Of a stretch of 64,000 bases of DNA, positions 14,980 through 23,847 are shown piece after piece. Numbering within the stretch: the stretch's first letter is position 1; each line of letters opens with the position of its first letter. The stretch comes from Enterobacter ludwigii (GTDB lineage: Bacteria; Pseudomonadota; Gammaproteobacteria; Enterobacterales; Enterobacteriaceae), in NCBI GenBank assembly GCA_900068845.1, contig CEFQ01000008.1, forward strand, positions 517,358 to 581,357, given 5' to 3'. The notes below the pieces were generated by a model. It saw only the letters and a program-made list of their open reading frames with translations. It did not search any database and was not told the DNA's origin. The translations under genes were made by a program, and so were the position numbers.

Positions 14980-17900
14980 ATGCCGCCATTTTCCAGCTTT
15001 TGGCAAGCCGGTTATGAGGGAGCAGATCATATCAATCCCTGCGGGGAACGGCTTTCAATGAATGCGTTGACCGACCATTTATCACAATACCATACCGATT
15101 ATGCCGCGCTGCAGCAGTTCGGAATGACATCGGCCCGCGAAAGTATTGGCTGGCGACTGGCGGAAATGGAACCGCAAGCCACGCTCGAAAGTTTAAAAAA
15201 GCGCATGAATGCCGCGCGCTCATTTGGTGTGCAAATTAACTGGACCTTTTGCCATTACGGCTGGCCGGACGATTTAACCTTATTTTCCAGCGAATTTGTG
15301 CCGCGCTTCGCCGCATTTTGTCAGCGCATGGCGCTATTTCTCGCTGAATATTATGAAGACGCACCTATATATTCGCCGATGAATGAAATCTCGTTTATGG
15401 CATGGGGAATATCTGTCGGCCTGTTTGGCAATAATGCGCATAACGATCCCGATGAAATTAAACGCCAGCTCATTCGCGCCACGCTGGCGGGCTGCGCCGC
15501 GATTCGCTATGTCGATCCGCGCGCACGCTTTCTGCATTGTGACCCGATTATTCATGTGGTGCCGGATGAAGACAGCGAGGCGTGTCGGCAGCGCGCCCGC
15601 GAGATTAACGCGTCACAATATCAGGCGTGGGACATGATTGCCGGTCTGCGCGAGCCGGAACTCGGCGGTAAACCGCACTATCTCGACGTGGTGGGTGCCA
15701 ATTATTACCACAGTAACCAGTGGTTTGCCTGGTCTGGTGGTCTGTTGGATTGGCATCTCGGCGATCAGCGCCGCGTGCCGCTGTATCCGCTGCTGGCGCA
15801 GTTAACCCAGCGCTATCAGCGGCCGATTTTGCTGGCTGAAACCAGCCATGTCGGCAGCGGACGCGCCGCCTGGATTGCTCAGGTCACTGCCGATGTCGCG
15901 CAGGCACAGCTTAGCGGCTGTGATATTCGCGGCATCTGCCTTTATCCGATTATCGATCGCCCACTTTGGGAGGATCTCCAGCACTGGCCACGCAGCGGCT
16001 TGTGGGATGTTGATCCCCACAAAAAGCGCCAGCTGAACCCGGTTTATGCCGCGTCATTACTGCAATCACAACGCGTATTAGCCCGTTTCCAGGGTCTTAT
16101 CACCGTGGCCAACCGGCCAGAGGAAAGCGTCATGAAACAATCCGTATTAGTGGTATTCAGTCATCTACGTTGGGGATTTGTTTTTCAACGTCCGCAGCAT
16201 TTGTTGTCGCGCCTCGCACAGTTCCACCGCATCGTGTTTATTGAAGAGCCGATTTATCAGCCCGGTGAAGCGGAGTTACGCCAATATCAACCAGCACCCA
16301 ATGTGACGGTGATCGAGCCGCATACCGATGTGGCTGCACCCGGTTTCCATGACAGCCAAATCGCCGTGCTGCAACCGCTGCTGGCCGAACTGCTTGATGA
16401 CGATGAAACGCCGCTGGTGTGGTTTTACACACCGATGGCGCTGCCGCTACTGGCCTGTTTCACCCCAAGTGCCATTATTTATGACTGTATGGATGAGCTC
16501 TCTGCCTTCAACCAGGCTCCACGTCAGTTACAACAACGTGAATCCGCGCTGTTAAGCCGCGCAGACATCGTGTTCACCGGCGGCACCAGCCTGTATGAAG
16601 CGAAAAAACATCGCCATCCGCAGGTTTACTGCTGCCCAAGCAGCGTAGATGCCGCGCATTTTGAGCAGGCGCTGGACCGGACTAACAGCCATCCGCTGCA
16701 GGAAAACATGCCGAAACCGCGCCTGGGCTATTACGGCGTGATTGATGAGCGCCTCGATTTAACGCTGATTGCCGCGCTGGCAGATGCACATCCTGACTGG
16801 CAGATTGTGATGGTCGGTCCGGTAGTGAAAATTGACGTCGCCAGCTTGCCGCAGCGCAGCAATCTGCACTGGTTTGGTCAGCAGCCTTACGCCGCCTTGC
16901 CGCATTTTCTCGCCGGTTGGGACGTGTGCCTGATGCCCTTCGCGTTGAATCCCTCTACGCGCTTTATTAGCCCAACCAAAGTGCTGGAATACATGGCGGC
17001 GCAGCTGCCGATCGTTAGCACGGCAATTGCCGATGTAACACGTCATTATGCCGAGGTGGTGAGCATCGCCGATTCACAGCAGGATTTTATTCAGGCCTGC
17101 GAAGCGGCGCTCAACATGCCGGTAGAAACCCGTTATCAATTGGCGAAAAACATGGCAGCACGCGTCGCCGAGACTTCATGGGATCGCACCGCTGAAGAGA
17201 TGCAAGCGCACATCGTGGCGCTGATGAAACACCCGATTTCCCCTGCCGAAGTGGCCGCCGCCGCCCCGCCAGCGCTGGCGCATAACACCATTGAGTGCCT
17301 GATCCTGGGTGCCGGCCCCACCGGATTGAGTGCCGGATATCATTACGGTGCAGGTGCAGTGGTGCTGGAGAAGAATGCCTGCGTGGGCGGCTGGTGCCGT
17401 TCTGTCGAGGATCAGGGATTCACTTTCGATCACGCCGGCCACATCATGTTTTCTAACGATCCTTACGTGTTGCGCCTGTACGACATTCTGCTGGGCGACA
17501 ATCAGCACTGGCAAACGCGTGAAGCCTGGGTTTACAGCCATGATGTTTACACCCGCTATCCGTTCCAGTCGGCGCTGCATGGTTTGCCTGCCGAGGTGAT
17601 TGGCGAATGCGTGTTGGGTGCGATTGAAGCGCGCTATGAGTCGGCTCCGGCTCCTGCGCTGCAAGCCGTCGCCACGGAAGCGCGGCATGACTGCTGCGCT
17701 GATGGTGCCATCCCGGATGGTGAAAGCCTGGCCTGTCAGCCGGAGAGTGAAGATTTCGAAAGCTTTATTTTCCGCACCTGGGGTAAAGGCATCGCCCGAC
17801 ATTTTGCCCTGCCCTATAACCAAAAACTGTGGAAAACGCCGCTGGCAAATATGGAAACCTCATGGCTCGGCGGACGCGTACCCTTGCCAGATTTAGAGCA

Positions 17901-18696
17901 AATCATTTCTGGCGCACTGGCACCGCTGGATAAACCTGTCGGCCCCAATGCACGCTTTGGTTATCCGCTGCGCGGCGGTTTTCAGGCGTTGATGGAAGGA
18001 TTCCTGCCACATCTGGCTTGCTCGCTGGAGATGGAGGCGAGCGTCAATGAGATTCAGCCGCTGCAACGACGCGTACTGTTGAGTGATGGCCGACAATTCC
18101 ACTATGACCAAATGATCAGCACCTTGCCGCTGCCGGAACTGGTGCGATTGATGGGCAACTTTGCGCCGGAAGCGGTACAAAAAGCGGCAAAACAGTTGCG
18201 GCATATCTCGGTACGCTGCGTCAATCTGGGCATTGGCCGCGCGGCCATCAGCGATAAGCACTGGATTTACTATCCTGGTAACACGCTGTTCCACCGCATC
18301 TTTTTACAAGGTAACGCCAGTCCACACTGTAATCCTGCAGGCGGTTTTGGCCTGACCTGCGAAATGACCTATCGCGATGATCAACCGCTGCCCTGTGAAG
18401 GCGACGCGTTGATTGAACGCTGTATCGCGGATTGTATTCGCGTGGGCATTATTAATGCCGATGATGCGATCGTTACCGCCAGCGAAGTGGATATGCCGTA
18501 TGCCTACGTGGTGTACGACCATCAGCGCAGCGCCAATGTTGCGCTGATTCGTAGCTGGCTGGCGACGCAAGGTATACATCTTTCAGGACGTTACAGTGAG
18601 TGGGAATATTACAACTCAGATCACGCGTTTCTTGCCGGGAAACGTGCCGTGGAAACGGTCAAGGATTTGACGCATAACCAGAAAACCACCGCGTAA
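14980..18696 (+). CDS. Three-domain fusion: glycoside-hydrolase barrel, glycosyltransferase, UGM-like flavoprotein
   Basis: One uninterrupted 1238-codon frame. Residues 1-380 form a clan-A glycoside-hydrolase-like (beta/alpha)8 barrel, with putative acid/base Glu136 (YSPMNEISF) and nucleophile Glu287 (LLAETSH). Residues 385-765 are a GT4-like glycosyltransferase: VVFSHLRWGFVFQRPQHLL, YDCMDELSAF, RLGYYGVIDERLD, SPTKVLEYMAAQLPIVST. Residues 770-1225 are an FAD-binding amine-oxidase/UDP-galactopyranose-mutase-like domain with GAGPTG at 777-782, LEKNACVGGWCRS, YNQKLWKTPL and GRVPLPDLEQ. There is no signal peptide, so it is cytoplasmic. GGGGGAA precedes the start. An internal ATG at 16132 (residue 385) has its own AGAGGAAA, a likely relic of a separate glycosyltransferase gene. 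A role in making a cell-surface or stress glycan is inferred; substrates are unknown. Confidence 0.85.
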   Translation: MPPFSSFWQAGYEGADHINPCGERLSMNALTDHLSQYHTDYAALQQFGMTSARESIGWRLAEMEPQATLESLKKRMNAARSFGVQINWTFCHYGWPDDLTLFSSEFVPRFAAFCQRMALFLAEYYEDAPIYSPMNEISFMAWGISVGLFGNNAHNDPDEIKRQLIRATLAGCAAIRYVDPRARFLHCDPIIHVVPDEDSEACRQRAREINASQYQAWDMIAGLREPELGGKPHYLDVVGANYYHSNQWFAWSGGLLDWHLGDQRRVPLYPLLAQLTQRYQRPILLAETSHVGSGRAAWIAQVTADVAQAQLSGCDIRGICLYPIIDRPLWEDLQHWPRSGLWDVDPHKKRQLNPVYAASLLQSQRVLARFQGLITVANRPEESVMKQSVLVVFSHLRWGFVFQRPQHLLSRLAQFHRIVFIEEPIYQPGEAELRQYQPAPNVTVIEPHTDVAAPGFHDSQIAVLQPLLAELLDDDETPLVWFYTPMALPLLACFTPSAIIYDCMDELSAFNQAPRQLQQRESALLSRADIVFTGGTSLYEAKKHRHPQVYCCPSSVDAAHFEQALDRTNSHPLQENMPKPRLGYYGVIDERLDLTLIAALADAHPDWQIVMVGPVVKIDVASLPQRSNLHWFGQQPYAALPHFLAGWDVCLMPFALNPSTRFISPTKVLEYMAAQLPIVSTAIADVTRHYAEVVSIADSQQDFIQACEAALNMPVETRYQLAKNMAARVAETSWDRTAEEMQAHIVALMKHPISPAEVAAAAPPALAHNTIECLILGAGPTGLSAGYHYGAGAVVLEKNACVGGWCRSVEDQGFTFDHAGHIMFSNDPYVLRLYDILLGDNQHWQTREAWVYSHDVYTRYPFQSALHGLPAEVIGECVLGAIEARYESAPAPALQAVATEARHDCCADGAIPDGESLACQPESEDFESFIFRTWGKGIARHFALPYNQKLWKTPLANMETSWLGGRVPLPDLEQIISGALAPLDKPVGPNARFGYPLRGGFQALMEGFLPHLACSLEMEASVNEIQPLQRRVLLSDGRQFHYDQMISTLPLPELVRLMGNFAPEAVQKAAKQLRHISVRCVNLGIGRAAISDKHWIYYPGNTLFHRIFLQGNASPHCNPAGGFGLTCEMTYRDDQPLPCEGDALIERCIADCIRVGIINADDAIVTASEVDMPYAYVVYDHQRSANVALIRSWLATQGIHLSGRYSEWEYYNSDHAFLAGKRAVETVKDLTHNQKTTA
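16119..16134 (+). promoter_or_regulatory. Internal ribosome-binding site and ATG at fusion junction
   Basis: AGAGGAAA (16119-16126) lies 5 bp before an in-frame ATG (16132). That ATG begins exactly at the first strand of the glycosyltransferase domain (MKQSVLVVFSH). It may allow a shorter product of about 854 residues (glycosyltransferase plus flavoprotein) besides the full fusion. Confidence 0.5.
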
Positions 18697-18701
18697 TTAA
18701 C

Positions 18702-18770
18702 GGTGCGCATCCCTGCGCACCCGACAAAAATTTCGCCAACTGACTGTACGGTCGCCATTGATGGCGACCG
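18702..18770. repeat. Pair of palindromic repeats (family C then family B)
   Basis: GGTGCGCA-TCCC-TGCGCACC at 18702-18721 and CGGTCGCC-ATTGAT-GGCGACCG at 18749-18770. They lie between the convergent fusion gene and molybdoenzyme gene. The same two units are paired at 34468, 36382, 42782 and 44005. They may also serve as terminators here. Confidence 0.85.
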
Positions 18771-18798
18771 ATTTACGTTGTCCCGCCGGACATCATGA

Positions 18799-21084
18799 TC
18801 ACTGTGGCGGCGTAAATGCCTGCACCGGCGTCAGTTCGCCACGGTATTTGCGCACCTGCACCACCGTGATTTGCCCGCTGCAGCCTTGTGCGAGTGATGA
18901 GGTGCCGATATCCAGCGTCAACACATTAGGATTGCCGTGACGGCACAGCGGACGTAGCGCAGTGGGATCAACCGGATCATACCAGGCGCCGGTCGGCAAC
19001 TGCACCACGCCACGCATAATGGTTTCGGTCAGACGCGCACTGGCCAGCACATGACCGCGCGCGTTGTAGAGTTCGATAATGTCGCCATCGTGAATGCCTA
19101 ATGACGCCGCATCAGCCGGATGCAAACTGCACACTTCGCGCCCATCCCGTTTGCCGCTCTGGCTGTAATCCCCGAAATCGAGCTGGCTGTGCAAACGCGT
19201 CGCTGGCTGATTGGCGATCAGCCAAAATGGATGATCGGGATTCGGTTTCTGCTGCGGTTCACGCCATACCGGATGACCCGGGCAGTTTTCGTAGTTAAAG
19301 CTGGCGATAGTGGCGGAGAAGATTTCGATTTTGCCGCTTGGCGTTGGCAACGGCGAGGTATCTGGATCGGCGCGGAAGGCGTTAATCATACGGCCGCCAT
19401 CCTTCAGCTGCGGCAACGCCAGCACGCCTTCTTGCCAGAATTTATCAAACTCAGGAATCTCAACCTTATGCGCCGCCAGCTTTTGCTGCAGCTGGGCATA
19501 ATGATGTTGCAACCAACCGCGCGTATCACGTCCTTCAGTGAACGCCTCTTCGTGACCTAAACGCCGCGCCAGCTCGGTGAAAATCGCGTAATCATCTTTG
19601 GCTTCGCCGAACGGTTCTGCCACCGGCTGCATGGCAAACAGGTGACGATCGGTTGGCGCGCCGCCGATGTCTTCACGTTCCAGCGTCATGGTGGCGGGCA
19701 AGACGATATCCGCATGACGCGCGCTGGCGGTCCAGGCAATTTCATGCACGATCAGCGTATCCAGCTGGCAGAATGCCTGCCGCAGGCGCGCCAAATCCTG
19801 ATGATGATGGAACGGATTGCCGCCCGCCCAATATGCCAGACGGATATGCGGATAGGTTAACCGGCGACCATTGTAATCAAATGGCTTGCCGGGATTGAGC
19901 AGCATATCGGCGATACGCGCCACCGGAATCAGGCGATCGATGCCGTTTTTGCCCTGTGGCAGCGCCGGGAAACTCACCAGATTGTGATGTTTGCCGTAAT
20001 GGCCGAGCGCGCCAAGTGCATAGGTATAACCGCCGCCCGGCAAGCCCGGTTGCCCAAGCGCCGCCGCCAGCACCAACCCTAGCCACACCGGCTGTTCACC
20101 GTGTTCGGCGCGCTGCAGGGCATGTGCTACCGTCACCAGCACGCGCTTGCCGTGCAGCTGGCGGGCAAAATCGTAAATAAACTCGGCGCTTACGCCGCAA
20201 ATTGCTGCTGCCCACACTGCATCGCGCGGTGTGCCATCCTCTTCGCCACGAATGTAGGCCGCCATTTCTGGCCATCCCACGGTATAGCGCGCCAGAAACG
20301 GTTCATCAGTGAGTTGCTCGGCAATCAATACGGATAACACGCCGAGCATAAAGGCCGCGTCGGTGCCCGGTCGCAGCGCCAGCCATTCGCCCTGCGCTTC
20401 TTCAGGCAGATCGCTTTTCAACGGACTGACCGAAATGAAGCGCGTGCCGCGCTGCGCTGCCTGCTGCATAAAGCCGCGCTCGGTGTGTTCGCTTAAACCG
20501 CCGCTGGCGACCTGCGAGTTTTTCAGCGCCAAACCGCCAAATGCCAGCACGATTTCGCTGTGTTGGGCGATCTCTTCCCAGCTAACGCCGCGACGGGCAA
20601 TTTCATTCATGTCGCCGACAATATGCGGCAACAGCACTGAAGCGGAGCCGGAACTGTAGCTATTGACCGAACGCACGTAGCCGCCGAGCGTGGTGTTGAG
20701 AAAACGATGCACCTGACTTTGCGCGTGGTGGAAACGTCCCGCGCTCGACCATCCGTAAGAGCCGCCGAAGATGCCTTCCGGACCATAATTTTCGCTGACG
20801 CGTTGCAGCTCACGCGTCACTAATGCGTAAGCTTCATCCCAGCTCACCGCCACGTACTCATCGTTACCGCGACGATCGTCTGGGCCGGGCCCATTCTCCA
20901 GCCAGCCACGACGCACCATCGGACGGGAAACGCGCGCCGGATGGTTTAATGCGGTGCGGAAGTTTTGCAGGAGCGGACTCGGATCGGGATCGCCCTTGAA
21001 CGGTTCAATGGTGAGCCGATCGCCCTGTTGCTGAGCATGAAAAGCGCCCCAATGGGCGCTGTGCATTACCGGTTTTTGCGTCAT
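18799..21084 (-). CDS. bisC: Molybdopterin S/N-oxide reductase, BisC/TorZ-like
   Basis: The start is the ATG at 21084 (761 residues), with CAGGAACA upstream; an ATG 15 bp earlier lacks this. It is a DMSO-reductase-family bis-MGD enzyme: RPMVRRGWLENG near residue 54, YVAVSWDEAYALV, and a Ser molybdenum ligand expected in FGGSYGWSSAGRFHHAQSQVHRF. It has AYWAGGNPFHHHQDLARLRQAF, IVHEIAWTASARHADIVLPAT, and a C-terminal MGD-binding barrel (FWLIANQPATRLHSQLDFG). There is no twin-Arg signal and no N-terminal Fe-S Cys motif, as in cytoplasmic BisC, which reduces biotin sulfoxide and methionine-S-sulfoxide. The next gene on the same strand (ABC ATPase) lies downstream of no shared leader: a 148-bp gap with a repeat separates them. 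A link to sulfur-compound salvage fits the surroundings. Confidence 0.85.
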   Translation of the reverse strand: MTQKPVMHSAHWGAFHAQQQGDRLTIEPFKGDPDPSPLLQNFRTALNHPARVSRPMVRRGWLENGPGPDDRRGNDEYVAVSWDEAYALVTRELQRVSENYGPEGIFGGSYGWSSAGRFHHAQSQVHRFLNTTLGGYVRSVNSYSSGSASVLLPHIVGDMNEIARRGVSWEEIAQHSEIVLAFGGLALKNSQVASGGLSEHTERGFMQQAAQRGTRFISVSPLKSDLPEEAQGEWLALRPGTDAAFMLGVLSVLIAEQLTDEPFLARYTVGWPEMAAYIRGEEDGTPRDAVWAAAICGVSAEFIYDFARQLHGKRVLVTVAHALQRAEHGEQPVWLGLVLAAALGQPGLPGGGYTYALGALGHYGKHHNLVSFPALPQGKNGIDRLIPVARIADMLLNPGKPFDYNGRRLTYPHIRLAYWAGGNPFHHHQDLARLRQAFCQLDTLIVHEIAWTASARHADIVLPATMTLEREDIGGAPTDRHLFAMQPVAEPFGEAKDDYAIFTELARRLGHEEAFTEGRDTRGWLQHHYAQLQQKLAAHKVEIPEFDKFWQEGVLALPQLKDGGRMINAFRADPDTSPLPTPSGKIEIFSATIASFNYENCPGHPVWREPQQKPNPDHPFWLIANQPATRLHSQLDFGDYSQSGKRDGREVCSLHPADAASLGIHDGDIIELYNARGHVLASARLTETIMRGVVQLPTGAWYDPVDPTALRPLCRHGNPNVLTLDIGTSSLAQGCSGQITVVQVRKYRGELTPVQAFTPPQ

Positions 21085-21127
21085 CACTGTTCCTGGCATT
21101 CATTGAAATCCAATCACTGCAGATAGG

Positions 21128-21202
21128 GTAGCGGCGCAATTTATTGCGCAATGCCGCAGCGACGAATGAAATTAAAAACAGCGCGATAAATCGCGCCGCT
21201 AC
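21128..21202. repeat. Palindromic repeat, family A, with 31-bp insert in its centre
   Basis: The left half GTAGCGGCGCAATTTATTGC (then GC) ends at 21149, and the right half GCGCGATAAATCGCGCCGCT (then AC) starts at 21181. In the intact copy at 11001 these halves are contiguous and overlap by GCGC. The 31-bp insert (21150-21180) is therefore flanked by a GCGC duplication. Confidence 0.82.
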
Positions 21203-21232
21203 GGTATGTGCATGCTGCAAGGGCTGAGGAAA

Positions 21233-21994
21233 TTAAAGCACCGTTGCAATAAAGTTTCTTACGCGCCCGTTTTCCGGGTCGTCGAGGACTTGCTGGGTGG
21301 GCCCCGCCGCCACGATTTTGCCGCTTTCCATAAACACGATGTTGTCGGCAACCTCGCGGGCAAAACCAATCTCATGCGTGACCACCACCATGGTGATGCC
21401 GGAGTGCGCCAGCTGTTTAATCACCTGCAGCACTTCGCCAACCAGTTCAGGATCGAGCGCAGAAGTGGGTTCATCAAACAGCATCACGCCAGGATCCATC
21501 GCCAGCGCCCGCGCGATCGCTACGCGCTGTTGCTGCCCGCCGGAAAGATTCTGCGGCCACTCTTCTTCGCGGCCTGACAAACCCACTTGCTTCAACAGCG
21601 ACAGCGCTTTACTGGTCGCTTGCTGACGACTCTGCTTCTTCACCCGCATCGGTGCATCCACGATATTTTGCAATACGGTACGGTGCGGGAACAGGTTGAA
21701 CTGCTGAAACACCATGCCGATTTCGGCACGCTGACGCGCAACCTCACCGCTGCTTAACTCGTGCAGCGCCTGGCCTTTTTGCTTGTAGCCAATGATCTCG
21801 CCACCAATGCGAATGGTGCCGCCATCCAGTTTTTCCAGATGATTGATGCAGCGCAACAGCGTCGATTTTCCCGACCCGGACGGCCCAAGGATTACCGTGA
21901 CTGACCCGGCAGGTATGTCGAGATTCACTTCGTCAAGAATAGTGACGCCAGAGAAGCGCTTGGTGACTTTACGTAATGCGATGGCTTCACCCAT
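21233..21994 (-). CDS. Polar amino-acid ABC transporter ATPase (GlnQ/YxeO-like)
   Basis: The start is the ATG at 21994, with AAAGGAG upstream, giving 253 residues. A longer frame to 22099 has no support. The ATPase has Walker A GPSGSGKST, Q-loop MVFQQFNLFPHRT, signature LSGGQQQR, Walker B VMLFDEPTSALD and H-loop VVTHE, all in canonical order. It overlaps the end of the permease gene by 8 bp and ends the binding protein-permease-ATPase operon. It energises uptake of a polar amino acid. Given the shared promoter motif with the monooxygenase locus, an S-substituted cysteine is a reasonable candidate substrate. Confidence 0.93.
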   Translation of the reverse strand: MGEAIALRKVTKRFSGVTILDEVNLDIPAGSVTVILGPSGSGKSTLLRCINHLEKLDGGTIRIGGEIIGYKQKGQALHELSSGEVARQRAEIGMVFQQFNLFPHRTVLQNIVDAPMRVKKQSRQQATSKALSLLKQVGLSGREEEWPQNLSGGQQQRVAIARALAMDPGVMLFDEPTSALDPELVGEVLQVIKQLAHSGITMVVVTHEIGFAREVADNIVFMESGKIVAAGPTQQVLDDPENGRVRNFIATVL

Positions 21995-22910
21995 TGCTGA
22001 CGCTCCTTTCTGCTTTCGCCGTTGAGAAGCCCGGCAGCGATTTAAACAGGCTGCGTTTTTCCCGGCGTGTGACGCCACGACCAAAATAGCGTTCCACATA
22101 GAACTGACCCACTGACAGCACCGAGGTCATCAGCAGATACCACAAGGTTGCCACCAGCAGCAGCGGAATCACTTCATAGGTACGCTGGTAAATAATCTGC
22201 GCCGAGAACAGCACGTCCTGCAGCGAGATCACTGAGACCACCGCCGTGGTTTTCAACTGACCAATGATTTCGTTTCCGGCGGGCGGCATGATGGCGCGCA
22301 TCGCCTGCGGCAGCACGGTGTGACGGAAAATCTGCGATGGACGATAGCCAAGCGCACGCGCGGCTTCCAGCTGGCCGTTGCCGACGCTTTGGATTCCGGC
22401 ACGCACAATTTCAGCAGCATAAGCGGATTGGTGCATCACCAGCGCGATCACCGCCGCACTGAATGGGCTCACCAGCGCGTTAGATTGCGTGCTCCAGAGT
22501 TCGCCGAGACCCGGGATAGACAGGGCGATGGTTGGATAGAGCGCCGCGATGTTGTACCACAGGAACAGCTGTACCAGCATCGGCACACCGCGGAAGAACC
22601 AGGTGTAAAACCAGCTTACGCCCACCAGCACCGGATTGGAGGAGAGGCGCATCAGCGCCAGCACCGTACCGAAGGCAAAACCCAGCACCACAGAGATCGC
22701 GGTGAGCTGCAGCGTCATTACTACGCCTTGCAGGATCGATTCGCCGGTAAAGTTCTCCGCAATCACGCTCCATTCGAAGCGTGGATTGTTGATCATCGAG
22801 TTCGCCATCGCCACCACGCACAACAGCACCACCAGCGCACTCAGCCAGCGTCCGTAATAACGTTTGCCGATGATTTTCAAATCGCCGGTGTGGTCGTGAA
22901 TATCACTCAT
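21987..22910 (-). CDS. Polar amino-acid ABC transporter permease (HisM/YxeN-like)
   Basis: A 307-residue inner-membrane permease. The N-terminal cytoplasmic segment is long (about 22 residues) and followed by a first membrane helix (ALVVLLCVVAMANSM). The family core then follows: GVVMTLQLTAISVVLGFAFG, FRGVPMLVQLFLWYN and the EAA loop EAARALGYRPSQIFRHTVLPQAMRAIMPP. The C-terminal tail after the last helix is basic. It is longer than typical permeases of this type because of the extra N-terminal helix and tail. Its ATG overlaps the stop of the binding-protein gene (ATGA). Confidence 0.92.
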   Translation of the reverse strand: MSDIHDHTGDLKIIGKRYYGRWLSALVVLLCVVAMANSMINNPRFEWSVIAENFTGESILQGVVMTLQLTAISVVLGFAFGTVLALMRLSSNPVLVGVSWFYTWFFRGVPMLVQLFLWYNIAALYPTIALSIPGLGELWSTQSNALVSPFSAAVIALVMHQSAYAAEIVRAGIQSVGNGQLEAARALGYRPSQIFRHTVLPQAMRAIMPPAGNEIIGQLKTTAVVSVISLQDVLFSAQIIYQRTYEVIPLLLVATLWYLLMTSVLSVGQFYVERYFGRGVTRREKRSLFKSLPGFSTAKAERSVSNG

Positions 22911-23803
22911 TGAAAGATTTCCTGATTGCGTTTGGCTTGTTTAACAGCGCCAAAGCCGATGCCCCAGGTATCGAGGATCTTGTTGTAGCTGCCATCTTTG
23001 ATCAATGAGTTGAGCGCGGCCTGTACGGCTGGCTCCAGCGCAGAGTCTTTCGGGAAAGCGACAGAAACTGGCGCGTCGTGAACGGTGATTTCGCCGCTCA
23101 TGGTTAACGGTTTGATCACTTTAACCTGCCACAGCAGGCCTTCGTACGGGCCGAGGAACATGGGCACGCGACCGCTTACCACCGCCTGCACGCCAGCAGG
23201 ACGATCAGGGAACACCGACACTTTGATCGGTTTTTTACCTGCCGCTTCACAGGCTTTGCTGGCGTCTTCAAGGCGCGTGACCTGCGTGGTGCCAGAACCG
23301 GCCCCCACTTCTTTACCGCAGACATCTGCAAGATCTTTGAATGGCGCAATATTGGCATCTTTACGCGAAATAATACCAAGGCGGCTGGCATCGTAGTAAC
23401 CAACGAAGTCGATGATTTTGGCACGCGCCGGCGTGGCGTTGATGTTGGAAAGCGCCACATCATAACGACCGGTTTTCAGGCCTGGAATAATGTTGTCGAA
23501 ACCGCCGGTATCGCGCCATTGAACCTGGATTCCCAGACGCTCACCTACGGCATTCATGATATCGATTTCACGGCCCGCCAGCGTTTTGTTGTCTTCTTTA
23601 TAGAAGGTGGTTGGCGGCGTGTTGGGGTTGGTTCCGGCGACAATGTAGCCACGTTTAACCACATCCGCAGGCAGCAGGCTTTTCAGCGCAGGATCGGCCT
23701 GCACATGGATTGAGCTGTCAGTTGGCACGGATTCATCGGCGGCAAACGCGGTGTGGGCACTCAGAGCGAGCGCAATAAAAGTGATGCCTTTGGCGAGTTT
23801 CAC
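22907..23803 (-). CDS. Polar amino-acid ABC transporter periplasmic binding protein (YxeM-like)
   Basis: This 298-residue protein has a signal peptide (MKLAKGITFIALALSAHTAFA/ADE) and the SBP_bac_3 fold. It contains RGYIVAGTNPNTPPTTFYKEDNK, GREIDIMNAVGERLGIQVQW, DNIIPGLKTGRYDVALSNINATPARAKIIDF, and a hinge segment GSGTTQVTRLEDASKAC with two Cys that could form a disulfide. It binds a polar amino acid in the periplasm and delivers it to the permease. It is the first gene of the operon, and AGGAGAAAGG lies upstream of its ATG. The upstream region carries the motif shared with the divergent promoter at 10851. Confidence 0.92.
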   Translation of the reverse strand: MKLAKGITFIALALSAHTAFAADESVPTDSSIHVQADPALKSLLPADVVKRGYIVAGTNPNTPPTTFYKEDNKTLAGREIDIMNAVGERLGIQVQWRDTGGFDNIIPGLKTGRYDVALSNINATPARAKIIDFVGYYDASRLGIISRKDANIAPFKDLADVCGKEVGAGSGTTQVTRLEDASKACEAAGKKPIKVSVFPDRPAGVQAVVSGRVPMFLGPYEGLLWQVKVIKPLTMSGEITVHDAPVSVAFPKDSALEPAVQAALNSLIKDGSYNKILDTWGIGFGAVKQAKRNQEIFQ

Positions 23804-23831
23804 TGGAACCTTTCTCCTGATTTATAAAATG

Positions 23832-23847
23832 TTTCCCCATCGGGAAA
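23832..23847. other. Short inverted repeat in transporter leader
   Basis: TTTCCC-CATC-GGGAAA begins 29 bp upstream of the binding-protein ATG and would form a small hairpin in the leader mRNA. It has no T-run. Role unknown. Confidence 0.35.
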
